Assembly (NCBI GenBank): GCA_016124275.1
Contig: WGOA01000089.1
Coordinates: 1 to 38,845, forward strand
Reading direction: 5' to 3'
From: Bacteroidota bacterium
Lineage (GTDB): Bacteria; Bacteroidota; Bacteroidia; Chitinophagales; BACL12
DNA length: 38,845 nucleotides
The position numbers were made by a program, and so were the translations under genes. This document shows positions 15,688-24,519 of this stretch, piece by piece (within the stretch, counting starts at the first letter, position 1; each line of letters begins with the position of its first letter). The notes beneath the pieces were generated by a model. It saw nothing but the letters and a program-made list of their open reading frames with translations. It was not told where the DNA came from and ran no database searches.

Positions 15688-17826
15688 ATGATTTTTACCC
15701 CATTCTCTACCTCATCAACATGCTGGCCTGTTTCAGCACTGCTTTCGCTGCTGATCCTCAAAAGCGTATTGCCTGCAACCCTGCTTGCACAGGCGCCAGC
15801 CATTGACCCGTCGCGGATCACCATTGTGCGCGATGCCTACGGGGTGCCGCACATCCACGCTCCGACAGACCCTGAGGCCGCCTACGGTTTGGCCTATGCC
15901 ACGGCCGAAGACGATTTCGAATCCATGCAGTACAACGTGCTGGCCATTCGTGGACGGCTGGCCGAAGTGCTCGGCAAGGAAGGCGCCATCGGCGACGTGG
16001 TGGCGTTTTTGATTGATGTCGAGAACCAGGTGGAAAGCCGCTACGACACGCACCTGAGTGCCGATTACAAAGCGCTGCTCGAAGGGTATGCTGCCGGCTC
16101 AAATGCCTATGCTGCTGCGCACCCGGACGAAGTGCTGCTCAAGGGCGTCTTCCCCATCGGGCCAAAAGATCTGGAAAAAGGCTATGCGCTCGGCGTGACC
16201 ATGATGACCGGACTGGATGTGGAATTGCTCAAAGTGTTCAACGGAAGCATCGCCAATTTTGAGTACCAACTCAAAGACAAGGGCTCCAACGCCATGGCCT
16301 TCAACGCCCACCGAATGGCGGATAGCCGCACCCACCTGATCGTCAACAGCCACCAGCCGCTGAGCGGACCCACGTCATGGTACGAAGCCCACATCGTCAG
16401 CGATGAAGGGTGGAATATCCTGGGCGGCACTTTTCCCGGCGGGGCCACCATTTTCGTGGGCACCAACGCGCACTTAGGGTGGGGCCATACCCTTAACTAT
16501 CCCGATTATGTAGATGTGTACAAATTGACGATGCACCCAAAAGATAAGTTAAGTTATCTTTATGACGGTCAGTACCAAACGCTGGAGGAACGCACCATTA
16601 AGCTCAAGGTCAAAGTGGCCGGCATTAAACTCCCCGTCAAGCGCACCTTTTACCGCAGTGTCCACGGGTCCGTCATTAAAAACAAGACGGGTTACTACGC
16701 CTTGCGCTACCCGGCCAGCTTTGGCATCGGGGCAGGGGAGCAGTGGTACCGCATGAACAAAGCCGCTACGTTTGACGAGTTTGAAGCGGCGCTGAAGACC
16801 AGCAAATTGCCGGGCATCAACGTGGTGTACGCCGATGACCAGGATAACATTTATTATCTTGCGAATGGGCATTTCCCCAAGCGCGCCGCCGGCTATGATT
16901 GGCGGGCCGTGCTGCCAGGGGACACCTCCCTGGTGGTATGGGACCCCATTTTCGCCCCGGTGGACAGCCTGCCGATGTACCTCAACCCGGATTGCGGCTA
17001 TGTGTTCAACACCAACAACACGCCCTTTTTTGCCACCTGCGAAGATGAAAACCTGAATCCACAAGACTACGATTCGCGCCGCGGCTACGAGCAGTACAAC
17101 AACAACCGCTCCTGGCGTTTTCAGGAGCAGATGGAGGCCCATCAGGGCCCGCTGACCCTGGAAGATATCAAGCGCATGAAGTACGACCGCACCTGGGGCA
17201 GGCCTGCGCGCACCAGCGTCATTTCCAACCTGGAGCGCATTTTTGAGCTGGATGAGAACCAATACCACGAAATAGCCGATGCACTCCTGATGCTGCGCGG
17301 CTGGGACCGCACCACGGAGCCTGACAACGCCAACGGTGCTGCGCTGTGGACCATGTGCATTCACCACGCCGTTCAGCATTTGGTCGAAGGGGGAAGGCTC
17401 ATTTTCCCCAACGAAATCACCGATGCCGAGTTTGTCGATATCGTGACCAAAGCCCGCAAGCACATGTACAAGCATTTTGGCCGCTTGGACGTGCCACTGG
17501 GCGATTTGCAACGCCACGTGCGCGGCGACGAGGACTATCCGGTTGGCGGCACCGCTGACGTACTGGCGGCCATGAGCACCGAACCCTGGACCAAGGGCCG
17601 CATGAGCAGCGATGTCGGCGATGGCTACATCCAATTTGTCAGTTACGGCGACGGCTGGCCCAAAATTGAAGCGGTTAACTGTTACGGAGCCTCCAACAAG
17701 GAACAAAGTCCCCACTTTGACGATCAAATTGACCTGTACCTGAACCAGCAATTGCGTCCCATGACCCTGGATTGGCAGGAGGTTTTGCGCACTGCTAAAC
17801 GCACTTACCACCCTGGGCAGGAATGA
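15688..17826 (+). CDS. Penicillin-acylase family N-terminal-nucleophile amidohydrolase
   Basis: The family cleaves amide bonds of acylated substrates, such as penicillins, acyl-homoserine lactones or cyclic lipopeptides, in the periplasm. The 712-residue protein has a signal peptide (1-35, cut near LLAQA), an alpha chain starting ITIVRDAYGVPHIHA and a spacer peptide. The motif KGSNAMAF follows, in which Ser200 is the expected nucleophile and first residue of the mature beta chain after self-cleavage. The following HPQ-like NSHQPLSGP and NAHLGWGHTLN segments match the beta chain of the aculeacin/AHL acylase branch. AHL acylase or quorum-quenching activity is possible but cannot be read from sequence alone. 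It begins 63 nt after the FemAB-like gene on the same strand. Confidence 0.92.
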   Translation: MIFTPFSTSSTCWPVSALLSLLILKSVLPATLLAQAPAIDPSRITIVRDAYGVPHIHAPTDPEAAYGLAYATAEDDFESMQYNVLAIRGRLAEVLGKEGAIGDVVAFLIDVENQVESRYDTHLSADYKALLEGYAAGSNAYAAAHPDEVLLKGVFPIGPKDLEKGYALGVTMMTGLDVELLKVFNGSIANFEYQLKDKGSNAMAFNAHRMADSRTHLIVNSHQPLSGPTSWYEAHIVSDEGWNILGGTFPGGATIFVGTNAHLGWGHTLNYPDYVDVYKLTMHPKDKLSYLYDGQYQTLEERTIKLKVKVAGIKLPVKRTFYRSVHGSVIKNKTGYYALRYPASFGIGAGEQWYRMNKAATFDEFEAALKTSKLPGINVVYADDQDNIYYLANGHFPKRAAGYDWRAVLPGDTSLVVWDPIFAPVDSLPMYLNPDCGYVFNTNNTPFFATCEDENLNPQDYDSRRGYEQYNNNRSWRFQEQMEAHQGPLTLEDIKRMKYDRTWGRPARTSVISNLERIFELDENQYHEIADALLMLRGWDRTTEPDNANGAALWTMCIHHAVQHLVEGGRLIFPNEITDAEFVDIVTKARKHMYKHFGRLDVPLGDLQRHVRGDEDYPVGGTADVLAAMSTEPWTKGRMSSDVGDGYIQFVSYGDGWPKIEAVNCYGASNKEQSPHFDDQIDLYLNQQLRPMTLDWQEVLRTAKRTYHPGQE

Positions 17827-17890
17827 GGAGTTTGGCAGGCGGCAAGCCGCGCCCCGGACCTGGACCGGAGCGGCACCCGGCCTGGCCCAC

Positions 17891-17921
17891 TTGCCAGACT
17901 GGTTTGTAGGGATTAATTTTA
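17891..17921 (+). promoter_or_regulatory. Possible helicase promoter TTG-N20-TAATTTTA
   Basis: TTG at 17891-17893 and TAATTTTA at 17914-17921 are 20 nt apart, one base off TAnnTTTG. Transcription would start near 17926. An in-frame TAA at 17937 means the helicase start must lie after 17940. Confidence 0.4.
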
Positions 17922-18014
17922 CAGTTGTCTGACGTATAAAAATCCCACATTATCAGCGAGTTAACGTTTCCGGACTTCCACCTTGACCCCCGAATTAACG
18001 AAGGTCTGGAAGCC

Positions 18015-19400
18015 ATGGGGTTCCAAAACCCTACCCCTATTCAACAGCAGGCCATTCCCGCCATAATGGAGGGAAAAGACCTGATTGCCTGCGCACAAAC
18101 GGGCACCGGCAAGACGGCTGCCTACCTGTTGCCCTCCATGCACGCCATTTTGCAGGCCGAAGGCGGCTTTTGCCACACGGTGGTTATTGCACCTACGCGC
18201 GAACTGGCACAGCAAATAGATGAGCAGATTGAGGGCTTTGCCTACTTCGCCGGAATTGGCTCCATTGCCGTGTACGGCGGTGGGGACGCCGCCAGTTGGG
18301 AGATCCAAAAGCGGGGCCTGACCCAAGGCGCAGATATCGTAGTAGCCACACCGGGCCGCCTAATTGCCCACTTGAACATGGGCTATGTGGGTTTTGACAA
18401 GGTCCGCCACCTGATTCTGGATGAAGCGGACCGCATGCTGGACATGGGCTTCTACGATGACATCATGAAGATCATCCAGTACATGCCCAAAAAGCGCCAA
18501 AACCTGCTTTTTTCGGCTACTATGCCGCCAAAAATCAGGGAATTGGCTTCGCGAACCCTGCACGAGCCTGTGCAGATCAACATCGCCATTTCCAAGCCCG
18601 CCGAGGGCATTGTGCAAGGGGCTTACCTGGTTTACGACAAGGACAAACTGAGCCTGCTCCTGGACATTCTCAAAAACCAGGACGTGCCCTCCATCATCGT
18701 TTTTGCCTCCACCAAAATCGCGGTAAAAAACCTGGAGAAGCAGCTGATTCGCAAAGGCATCAACGCGCGCGCCATGTCCTCTGACCTGGAGCAGAGCGAA
18801 CGCCAGAAAGTCATGAGCGATTTCGCAAACCGCCGCATTCAGGTGCTGGTGGCCACTGACATTGTCAGCCGTGGCATTGACATTGACAACATCAGCATGA
18901 TCGTGAATTACGACGTGCCCCACGACGCCGAAGATTACGTGCACCGCATTGGCCGCACGGCCCGCGCAGAATCTACGGGCATCGGCCTGACCTTCATCAG
19001 CGATGTGGATCAGGGCCGTTTTGCCAAAATCGAGCAGTTGATCGAAAAGCCGGTTCAGAAATTGCCCTTGCCCGCAGGCATTCCGGAAGGTCCGGAGTAC
19101 AATCCTCGCCGGGGTGGCGGGGGCTTCGGGGGCGGGGGAAGGGGCCCCGGTTCCGGTGGCCGCGGCGGCTCAGGCGGCGGCGGTGGTGGCTTCAATCGCG
19201 GCGGCTCCGGCCGCAGCGGTGGTCGCTCCGGTGGTGACGGTGGTCGTTCCGGTGGTGACGGCGGTCGCTCCGGTGGTGACGGTGGTCGTTCCGGCGGTGG
19301 AGCGAATCAAGGCCGCTCCCAGAACGTGCGCGGAGCGGGTCATTCTGGTGGCGGCAATGGCGGTGGCCGAAGTGGCGGGTCTGCCGGCAGCGGAAGTTGA
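18015..19400 (+). CDS. DEAD-box RNA helicase, RhlE-like, with a glycine/arginine-rich tail
   Basis: This ATP-dependent RNA helicase remodels RNA, for example in ribosome assembly or decay. In order it has the Q motif NPTPIQQQ, motif I AQTGTGKT, Ia PTRELAQQ, TPGR, DEAD in LDEADRML, SAT, VFAST, DIVSRGIDID and HRIGRTARA. Residues 365-461 are rich in Gly, Arg and Ser, with RSGGDGG repeats that probably bind RNA. The ATG at 18015 is the first ATG, GTG or TTG in frame, but it leaves out the conserved N-terminus. The frame continues upstream to TAA at 17937 and reads TFPDFHLDPRINEGLEA, which contains the Phe found about 17 residues before the Q motif. The true start is probably upstream, perhaps ATT at 17949 or ATC at 17952. 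Confidence 0.95.
   Translation: MGFQNPTPIQQQAIPAIMEGKDLIACAQTGTGKTAAYLLPSMHAILQAEGGFCHTVVIAPTRELAQQIDEQIEGFAYFAGIGSIAVYGGGDAASWEIQKRGLTQGADIVVATPGRLIAHLNMGYVGFDKVRHLILDEADRMLDMGFYDDIMKIIQYMPKKRQNLLFSATMPPKIRELASRTLHEPVQINIAISKPAEGIVQGAYLVYDKDKLSLLLDILKNQDVPSIIVFASTKIAVKNLEKQLIRKGINARAMSSDLEQSERQKVMSDFANRRIQVLVATDIVSRGIDIDNISMIVNYDVPHDAEDYVHRIGRTARAESTGIGLTFISDVDQGRFAKIEQLIEKPVQKLPLPAGIPEGPEYNPRRGGGGFGGGGRGPGSGGRGGSGGGGGGFNRGGSGRSGGRSGGDGGRSGGDGGRSGGDGGRSGGGANQGRSQNVRGAGHSGGGNGGGRSGGSAGSGS
19221..19300 (+). repeat. 21-bp in-frame repeat encoding RSGGDGG
   Basis: Nearly identical 21-bp units follow one another and encode Arg-Ser-Gly-Gly-Asp-Gly-Gly in the helicase tail. Most differences between units are silent T/C changes. 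Confidence 0.85.
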
Positions 19401-19448
19401 GCAGGGAAACGGAACCCCTTCCCCCTAAAACAAAAGAAATCTTATCGT

Positions 19449-20972
19449 ATGGAGACAAGGCGCAACCCCTCATCCAATTGGCGATTTCTGCTTCTGCTGG
19501 GTCTGGCCCCTTTGAGCCAGGCGCCGCTGAGCCAGGCCGTTGCCCAGACGGCAAACCTGTACACCATCCCCAACCAAAGTGCGCATTTTATCCGGATGCC
19601 CAGCCGCGAGTCCTCGACGGAAATTGATGCGGTGTTTCACAATCCGGCTGGGGTGGTGGAGTTGAGCGAGGGCTTCCATCTGTCGCTGAACAACCAGATG
19701 CTGCGGCAGGAGAGCACCATCACGTCCAATTACCAGTACCTTCGGCAGGTTCCCACAGAGTATCGGGGCGTGGCCAGCAGCCTGGCTTTTCCAAGCATTT
19801 TCGGGGCCTACCGCAAAGGGTCCATGGCCTATTCGTTCGGCTTTTTGATGGTGGGCGGCACAGGTGGCGCGGAGTACGACAACCTTCCGGAAGCGGATGC
19901 CGGCATTGCCGATGTGGTTCCGTTGGTCAAACAATTGGCGCCATTAAGCCAGGTGGATGCTTTGATCCAAAGCAGCACGGGCACCAACCCGAATTACAGC
20001 GGGTTGACGGATTACCGCTTCGATTTTCAGTCGGCAGGGTTGGGCTTTTCGCCGGGAATTCAACTGGGTGCCAGCTACCAGGCCAGCAAGTTGTTTGCGG
20101 TGGCTTTTGGCGTGCGCTTTGTGCAGCAATTTGTGTTTGCCACCAGCACCTTGGAAAACACTGAAGTTTACAGTGAACAGCACGGCGGGTGGTACGCGCC
20201 AGCCGATTACCTGAATTATGTGGGGCAGGATCCTAACCTGACTGGAACCGTGTATCCGCTTGTTTTGGGTGCAGTTGCGCAGGGTTTGGCGGAAGATCTG
20301 GCGCCCGTGGCCCTGGACATGTCGCAATACGGATTTGGGTTAACACCCATCGTTGGTCTGGCTATACGCCCTTCGACCCAGGTCAATGTGGGCTTGCGCT
20401 ACGAGCACAACACGGCGATAACCATGAAAACGAGCATCCGCGATGGCAAGGATGCCGCGGGCCGATTCACGGACGGTGAAGAGATTCGAGCAGACATTCC
20501 CGGTTTTGCCACCGTTGGTGTGCATTACATCATCGGGCCTAAGTTGCACACGCGTTTTGGTTTTCGCTATATGCTGGACAAGAACGCGGATTGGAACGGT
20601 CGCGACAGCCTTATTGAAGGCAATTACTACGAAGTTTCCATGGCCGGCCAATACGATCTGAGCGATCGCTGGCTGGTCAGTGGCGGGTACACCTACAACC
20701 GGCCTCGCGTAGCCTCGGCCTTTCAATCCGAAACGGATTTTCGCCTGCCGGGCCACACCGCAGCCATTGGGGGAGCGTACGATTTCAACGAGAACGTTCG
20801 GGTCAACCTCGGTTTCATGTACACGTATTTCATTTCCGAAACCGACAATTACCCGCATGCTTTTGGCGGCAACGAAAACAACAACCTCAACAACGAGCTG
20901 ACGTTTGACAAGAACGCCATGATCGTGGGCATGGGCGTAGATATGCGGTTTAACAGTGGCAGGACAAACTAA
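19449..20972 (+). CDS. FadL / OMPP1 family outer-membrane beta-barrel protein
   Basis: FadL-type porins let long-chain fatty acids or other hydrophobic compounds cross the outer membrane. The 507-residue protein has a signal peptide (1-33, hydrophobic LLLLGLAPL, cut near AVAQT). Next comes DAVFHNPAGVVEL (about 60-72), the NPAG signature near the plug of FadL proteins. The rest alternates aromatic and polar residues as in amphipathic strands: FSPGIQLGASYQ, PIVGLAIRPSTQVNVGLRYEH, TRFGFRYML, LVSGGYTYNRPR and VRVNLGFMYTYF. It starts 48 nt after the helicase and ends before a bidirectional terminator. The substrate is not known. Confidence 0.88.
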   Translation: METRRNPSSNWRFLLLLGLAPLSQAPLSQAVAQTANLYTIPNQSAHFIRMPSRESSTEIDAVFHNPAGVVELSEGFHLSLNNQMLRQESTITSNYQYLRQVPTEYRGVASSLAFPSIFGAYRKGSMAYSFGFLMVGGTGGAEYDNLPEADAGIADVVPLVKQLAPLSQVDALIQSSTGTNPNYSGLTDYRFDFQSAGLGFSPGIQLGASYQASKLFAVAFGVRFVQQFVFATSTLENTEVYSEQHGGWYAPADYLNYVGQDPNLTGTVYPLVLGAVAQGLAEDLAPVALDMSQYGFGLTPIVGLAIRPSTQVNVGLRYEHNTAITMKTSIRDGKDAAGRFTDGEEIRADIPGFATVGVHYIIGPKLHTRFGFRYMLDKNADWNGRDSLIEGNYYEVSMAGQYDLSDRWLVSGGYTYNRPRVASAFQSETDFRLPGHTAAIGGAYDFNENVRVNLGFMYTYFISETDNYPHAFGGNENNNLNNELTFDKNAMIVGMGVDMRFNSGRTN

Positions 20973-21049
20973 TGCTACCCATCAGGAAGGATAGCGCCTT
21001 AGCGGTATAGGCGTTTTGCTTTTTAGCCAGTCTCCGAACTGCATGACCC

Positions 21050-21092
21050 CATAAAAAAACCCCGGCATTCAGCGATGCCGGGGTTTTTTATG
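21050..21092. terminator. Bidirectional terminator between the FadL-like gene and the amylase
   Basis: The hairpin AAAAAAACCCCGGCAT-TCAGCG-ATGCCGGGGTTTTTT has A-rich and T-rich flanks, so it works on both strands. It lies between two convergent genes (stops at 20972 and 21123). Confidence 0.93.
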
Positions 21093-21122
21093 CACGGTTA
21101 GCAGCTTGTGAAGCGCTGCGGA

Positions 21123-23876
21123 TTAACGACCGGTCACATCCAGCGTTAGCCGTTCCAGGTGCTCGCCCTGCCGATAGATCAGCAGGTAAATGCCGCTTTC
21201 CATCCCTTCCAGGTTCAGTTCGGTTTGGTAGGCACCGGGTAGGTTGCCCAGGTCCTGCACCATTCGGGACCGACCGAGCATGTCCACAACCTCAAGGGTT
21301 GCCTGGGCATCGCCGCTGTGCTCACCCTGGATGGTTACACGATCTGATGCCGGGTTCGGGTAGGCCGTCATGGGTTGCGCTGCAAGGCCATACTGACCCT
21401 CGCGGGCGCTGATGGTGGTAAAGGTGCGAATGGTGGAAAAGTCGCTGAACTCCGTGCCGCCGCAGAAGGTGCGCATGCGCCATTCATAGGTGGTTCCGGG
21501 GTTGAGGATGTTCACGTTCCGTGTGGTGTTGGTGGTCTGAAGGCTCCTCCAAACCGTGGTTCCCGCAGGGCGGCCTTGAATCTGGTAGCCGACGGCATCC
21601 GCAACAGCACTCCAGAACAGCACCACCGAGGTGGTGAGGATGGCTCCCTGGTTAATGGACGAGGGAAGGGCGCAGTTGCACACGGCAACATCGGAGGTCA
21701 GGCTCACGGCAACCCGCGCGGAGCTGCCACAGGCACCCACGTTTTCGACCCAATAGGTACCAGGCGTTGTCGTGGCGAAGGTGGCGCTGTTTTGCTGCAC
21801 ACGGGTTCCACCGGTAGCGGCGGTGTACCAATCGTAACGGCCTCCATCGTCCTGTACGCTTAATGGCGGGATGGGATCGCTGGGGCAGAAGGCTACGCTA
21901 ACAGGGTTAACTGGTTTGGAAGGCCGGTCGCAGTTGACAAAGACTGCGTAAGAACGCGCCGGGATGTCAATGAACACCGAGCTGCTGCCATTGACACGGG
22001 CAAAGGCCGTGTTGGACGTGCCGCCGATGGCCCACATGGTGTCACCCGTATTGACGCCAATTCCCGTATTGATGTTGTGGTTCATGCGAAGGGCACTTCC
22101 ACTGTAATTGATGGCCACCAACACACTAACCCCAGCGGGGTTGTTGCCCAGCTGGTACAAAAGGGTAGTGTTGGCACTGCCGGAAGTGTAACTATTGGCA
22201 TAAGGGGTGCCAAAGCGGCTGAGGTAATCTGCCGACGTTGAACCGACAATAAAGTTGTCATGAATGGCCATCAATTGCTTGATGTCGTTCTCAAGGTTCA
22301 CGGTCGGTGCGTTGGGCCGGGCCGCACCGAAGTAGTCTGGGTAATAGACACAGGGAACTCCAATGGAGTTGTTGGTCAGGATATAGGCGTAGGCCAGTTT
22401 GGGGTCATTTTGAATGGACTCCCCAGGACCGCGAAAGTCGTGGTTGTTGGCAAAGGTTACGGCAGCAAAGGGCGAGCCTCCTGCGCCATTGACCATGCCG
22501 CTGTTGAATACATTTCGCACGTCGTAACCAAAGGCATCTGAGGCAGACTTTAAGGCGCCTCGCAGGGCAAAGTCAAAAGCCCGCACATTGATCGCTGCCT
22601 GGGCACCGGAGCTCATGCTGCCTTCAACCAGATTAACCCAATTGTTCAGTACGCTTGGGTTGAAGTCAAAGAACTCACCGACTACAATGGGCGGGTTGTA
22701 TCCGGAGGCGTGCAGCTGGTTCAGAATACCGCCGAGGAAGTTGGCGGGAAAGTGTTTGACTGCATCCAGACGCAGGCCCCGCACCCCAACGTCTTCCCAG
22801 AGCCATTTGGTGTAAACATTCAGGGTATCAAACGTGCTGGGTACGGCGTTGTCGTAATCATAAAAGAACCAGGGATAGTCCAGATCGCCGGCAAAAGTGG
22901 TTGGCGCGCCATTGGGCTTGAAATTCCTCCAGTCCATATCTCCGCGGCCTGATGGCAGCGACTTGTGGTTCGTGGCTGTTTGAATTTTGATTTCACTTTG
23001 GATATCCATGCTGCGCACAGCGCTCCACAAACCGTAAATGCGGTGGTCAGAGTAGCCTCCGCTGTTTCTCAGTTCAATATAAAGGGTGTCGCCAGCTGCG
23101 AAATAGTCATTGACGTCCAGAGCAAGGTGAAACTCATCTGCTGTGCAACCCGCAGCATCAACACTGGCGATCATGCCGCGGCCGACAAAAATGTCGTTGA
23201 AAGGTTGGCCGCAATCGCCGCCGCCGTTGGGTTCTGCTTCAATCAAGTCACCACCAGGGGCAAAACCTTTGCGCTTGGTGAACATGTACACTTTGTAGCC
23301 CGCGTTATGAAAGAAGGGATGCTGGGAAGCAGAGCTGATTTTGAAATAGTAATCGCCGGCAGTGTTGCCGGTTGCTCCACCCAGTGGCAACACACAGCGC
23401 CAGCGGTCGCTGGGGTAGGGGGTGTTGTTGTTTTGGGCTTGAGCAAACGAAAAGTTCTCAATCCAGCCTTCAACTCCGGGATTGTTTTCCCATTTACCTG
23501 CATCGCGGTGGTTGTAAATGACGTCAGCCACCGGGTTAATGCCCATGCCTTCCATGTCGCTGATCAGGGCGTCCAATTCAGCACGGGTGCCGAATCCTGT
23601 TGCGCCAAAACCAAATTCGCCTAAATCAAAGAGATCTCTTACGTCATAGCCCACACTGAATCCACCTCCGGATCCCTTGCTCAAAGGGGGAAGCCAGATA
23701 TCGGTAAAGCCGGCTTCACTCAACCCTGTCATTTGGTTGCGCACGGTTACGGCAAAATTGGTTGGAGAGCTGACAGATTTGGGAAATTCCCAATACCAGC
23801 CCTGCATCAGGAATTGCTGGGCCTGGACCGCTACAGCAGAGGCCAGGGCAGCACCCAGGAAGAGGGTTCGTATCAT
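21123..23876 (-). CDS. Secreted GH13 alpha-amylase with Ig-like, FN3 and T9SS sorting domains
   Basis: The enzyme cuts alpha-1,4-glucan (starch or glycogen) outside the cell. The 917-residue protein has a signal peptide (MIRTLFLGAAL...VQAQ) and begins QQFLMQGWYWEFP. The GH13 motifs are all present: DVIYNHRD (I), GLRLDAVKH with nucleophile Asp (II), VVGEFFD with acid/base Glu (III) and FANNHD (IV). IWLPPLSKGSGG and GYDVRDLFDLGEF resemble the archaeal/plant-like calcium alpha-amylases. After the barrel and a C-domain come a Cys-containing Ig-like segment and a fibronectin-III-like segment (about 770-865). The C-terminus has TAYPNPASDRVTI...GIYLLIY, a T9SS type A sorting domain. The ATG at 23876 was chosen because it starts the signal peptide. 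It is divergent from the phasin-like gene. Confidence 0.95.
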   Translation of the reverse strand: MIRTLFLGAALASAVAVQAQQFLMQGWYWEFPKSVSSPTNFAVTVRNQMTGLSEAGFTDIWLPPLSKGSGGGFSVGYDVRDLFDLGEFGFGATGFGTRAELDALISDMEGMGINPVADVIYNHRDAGKWENNPGVEGWIENFSFAQAQNNNTPYPSDRWRCVLPLGGATGNTAGDYYFKISSASQHPFFHNAGYKVYMFTKRKGFAPGGDLIEAEPNGGGDCGQPFNDIFVGRGMIASVDAAGCTADEFHLALDVNDYFAAGDTLYIELRNSGGYSDHRIYGLWSAVRSMDIQSEIKIQTATNHKSLPSGRGDMDWRNFKPNGAPTTFAGDLDYPWFFYDYDNAVPSTFDTLNVYTKWLWEDVGVRGLRLDAVKHFPANFLGGILNQLHASGYNPPIVVGEFFDFNPSVLNNWVNLVEGSMSSGAQAAINVRAFDFALRGALKSASDAFGYDVRNVFNSGMVNGAGGSPFAAVTFANNHDFRGPGESIQNDPKLAYAYILTNNSIGVPCVYYPDYFGAARPNAPTVNLENDIKQLMAIHDNFIVGSTSADYLSRFGTPYANSYTSGSANTTLLYQLGNNPAGVSVLVAINYSGSALRMNHNINTGIGVNTGDTMWAIGGTSNTAFARVNGSSSVFIDIPARSYAVFVNCDRPSKPVNPVSVAFCPSDPIPPLSVQDDGGRYDWYTAATGGTRVQQNSATFATTTPGTYWVENVGACGSSARVAVSLTSDVAVCNCALPSSINQGAILTTSVVLFWSAVADAVGYQIQGRPAGTTVWRSLQTTNTTRNVNILNPGTTYEWRMRTFCGGTEFSDFSTIRTFTTISAREGQYGLAAQPMTAYPNPASDRVTIQGEHSGDAQATLEVVDMLGRSRMVQDLGNLPGAYQTELNLEGMESGIYLLIYRQGEHLERLTLDVTGR

Positions 23877-23944
23877 GATATTCGTGTAATTGGGTTCAGA
23901 TTTGGTTTTCCAGATTGGAACCTCCAAGATAAGGCATGCAGGCA

Positions 23945-23977
23945 CAAAGTGTATGTTTAACACTAAGGAAAAAGCAA
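23945..23977 (-). promoter_or_regulatory. Tentative amylase promoter, TTG-N21-TACACTTTG
   Basis: On the minus strand TTG (23977-23975) is 21 nt before TACACTTTG (23953-23945). The box has three bases instead of two between TA and TTTG, so it is only a candidate. Confidence 0.3.
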
Positions 23978-24009
23978 GCGGGTTAAAAAAAATGAAAATC
24001 TTTTTTCTG

Positions 24010-24033
24010 AACTTTCAGTACTTTCTGAAAGTT
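24010..24033. promoter_or_regulatory. Perfect 9+9-bp palindrome, candidate operator
   Basis: AACTTTCAG-TACTTT-CTGAAAGTT is a perfect inverted repeat with a 6-nt spacer. It ends 6 nt before the TAACTTTG box of the phasin-like gene and covers the place of the -33 element. It is also in the shared region upstream of the amylase. A dimeric regulator is the likely ligand (inference). Confidence 0.6.
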
Positions 24034-24039
24034 TATGCT

Positions 24040-24047
24040 TAACTTTG
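24040..24047 (+). promoter_or_regulatory. -7 box (TAACTTTG) of the phasin-like gene
   Basis: This is an exact match to TAnnTTTG, with no TTG at -33 because the palindrome fills that place. It leaves a leader of about 70 nt before the ATG at 24124. Confidence 0.7.
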
Positions 24048-24123
24048 TTTCAACAAAACCGATAAGGATTCCCCCAACAGGCACAGGCAGGCTTCGGTCG
24101 GTTTGTGCCACAAAACAGCAACC

Positions 24124-24519
24124 ATGAAAAAGTACAGTGTAGAAGATTTGGTGAAGACGGTGGTTTACACCGGTGTAGGCTTCGCTGCAACGGCCACTGA
24201 GAAAGTTCAGAAGACCATCGACGAGTTGGTTGAAAAGGGCAAAATGCCCGCCGACGAAGGCCGCAAAGTGGTCGATGACTTCGTGAAAAACAACGAAGAC
24301 CGCCGCGAGGAGTGGGAAGAGCGCTTCAAAAGCTCCGTGAAGTCTATCGTGGACCGCTTTGACATGCCCAGCAAGAAAGACTACGAAGCTTTGACCAAGC
24401 GGGTTGAAAAACTTGAGAAGGCCGCACGAGCTGCCAAGTCAGCAGAGGCTACCCGTCCTGTTGTTAAGAAAGCCGCTCCGGTTAAGCAAGTGACCAAGCC
24501 ACAAAGCACCGCTGAGTAA
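24124..24519 (+). CDS. Phasin-like protein (polyhydroxyalkanoate-associated family)
   Basis: The 131-residue protein resembles the family described as polyhydroxyalkanoate synthesis regulator phasin. Its members coat storage granules or regulate their formation. It has a short hydrophobic Gly-containing helix (VVYTGVGFAATATEK, about 12-26). A charged helical region follows, with DELVEKGKMPADEGRKVVDDF, as expected, then a coiled coil (YEALTKRVEKLEKAA) and a Lys/Pro/Ala-rich tail. The ATG at 24124 starts MKKYSVEDLVK. The gene has its own promoter with a palindrome, and its last codons are repeated in the 45-bp repeats that follow. No PHA synthase is in the window, so the granule role is inferred from family only. 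Confidence 0.75.
   Translation: MKKYSVEDLVKTVVYTGVGFAATATEKVQKTIDELVEKGKMPADEGRKVVDDFVKNNEDRREEWEERFKSSVKSIVDRFDMPSKKDYEALTKRVEKLEKAARAAKSAEATRPVVKKAAPVKQVTKPQSTAE

Noticed and set aside
16549..17811. 420-codon minus-strand frame within the acylase gene
   Set aside because: It is antisense to a well-supported enzyme with complete family motifs, and long antisense frames are common in GC-rich genes.
17826..17875. GC-rich inverted repeat after the acylase gene (GCGGC-AA-GCCGC) as a terminator
   Set aside because: The loop is only two bases and no T-run follows.
20980..21030. Hairpin CGCCT-N8-AGGCG followed by T-rich sequence after the FadL-like gene
   Set aside because: The stem is short, and a much stronger bidirectional terminator lies 30 bp further on.
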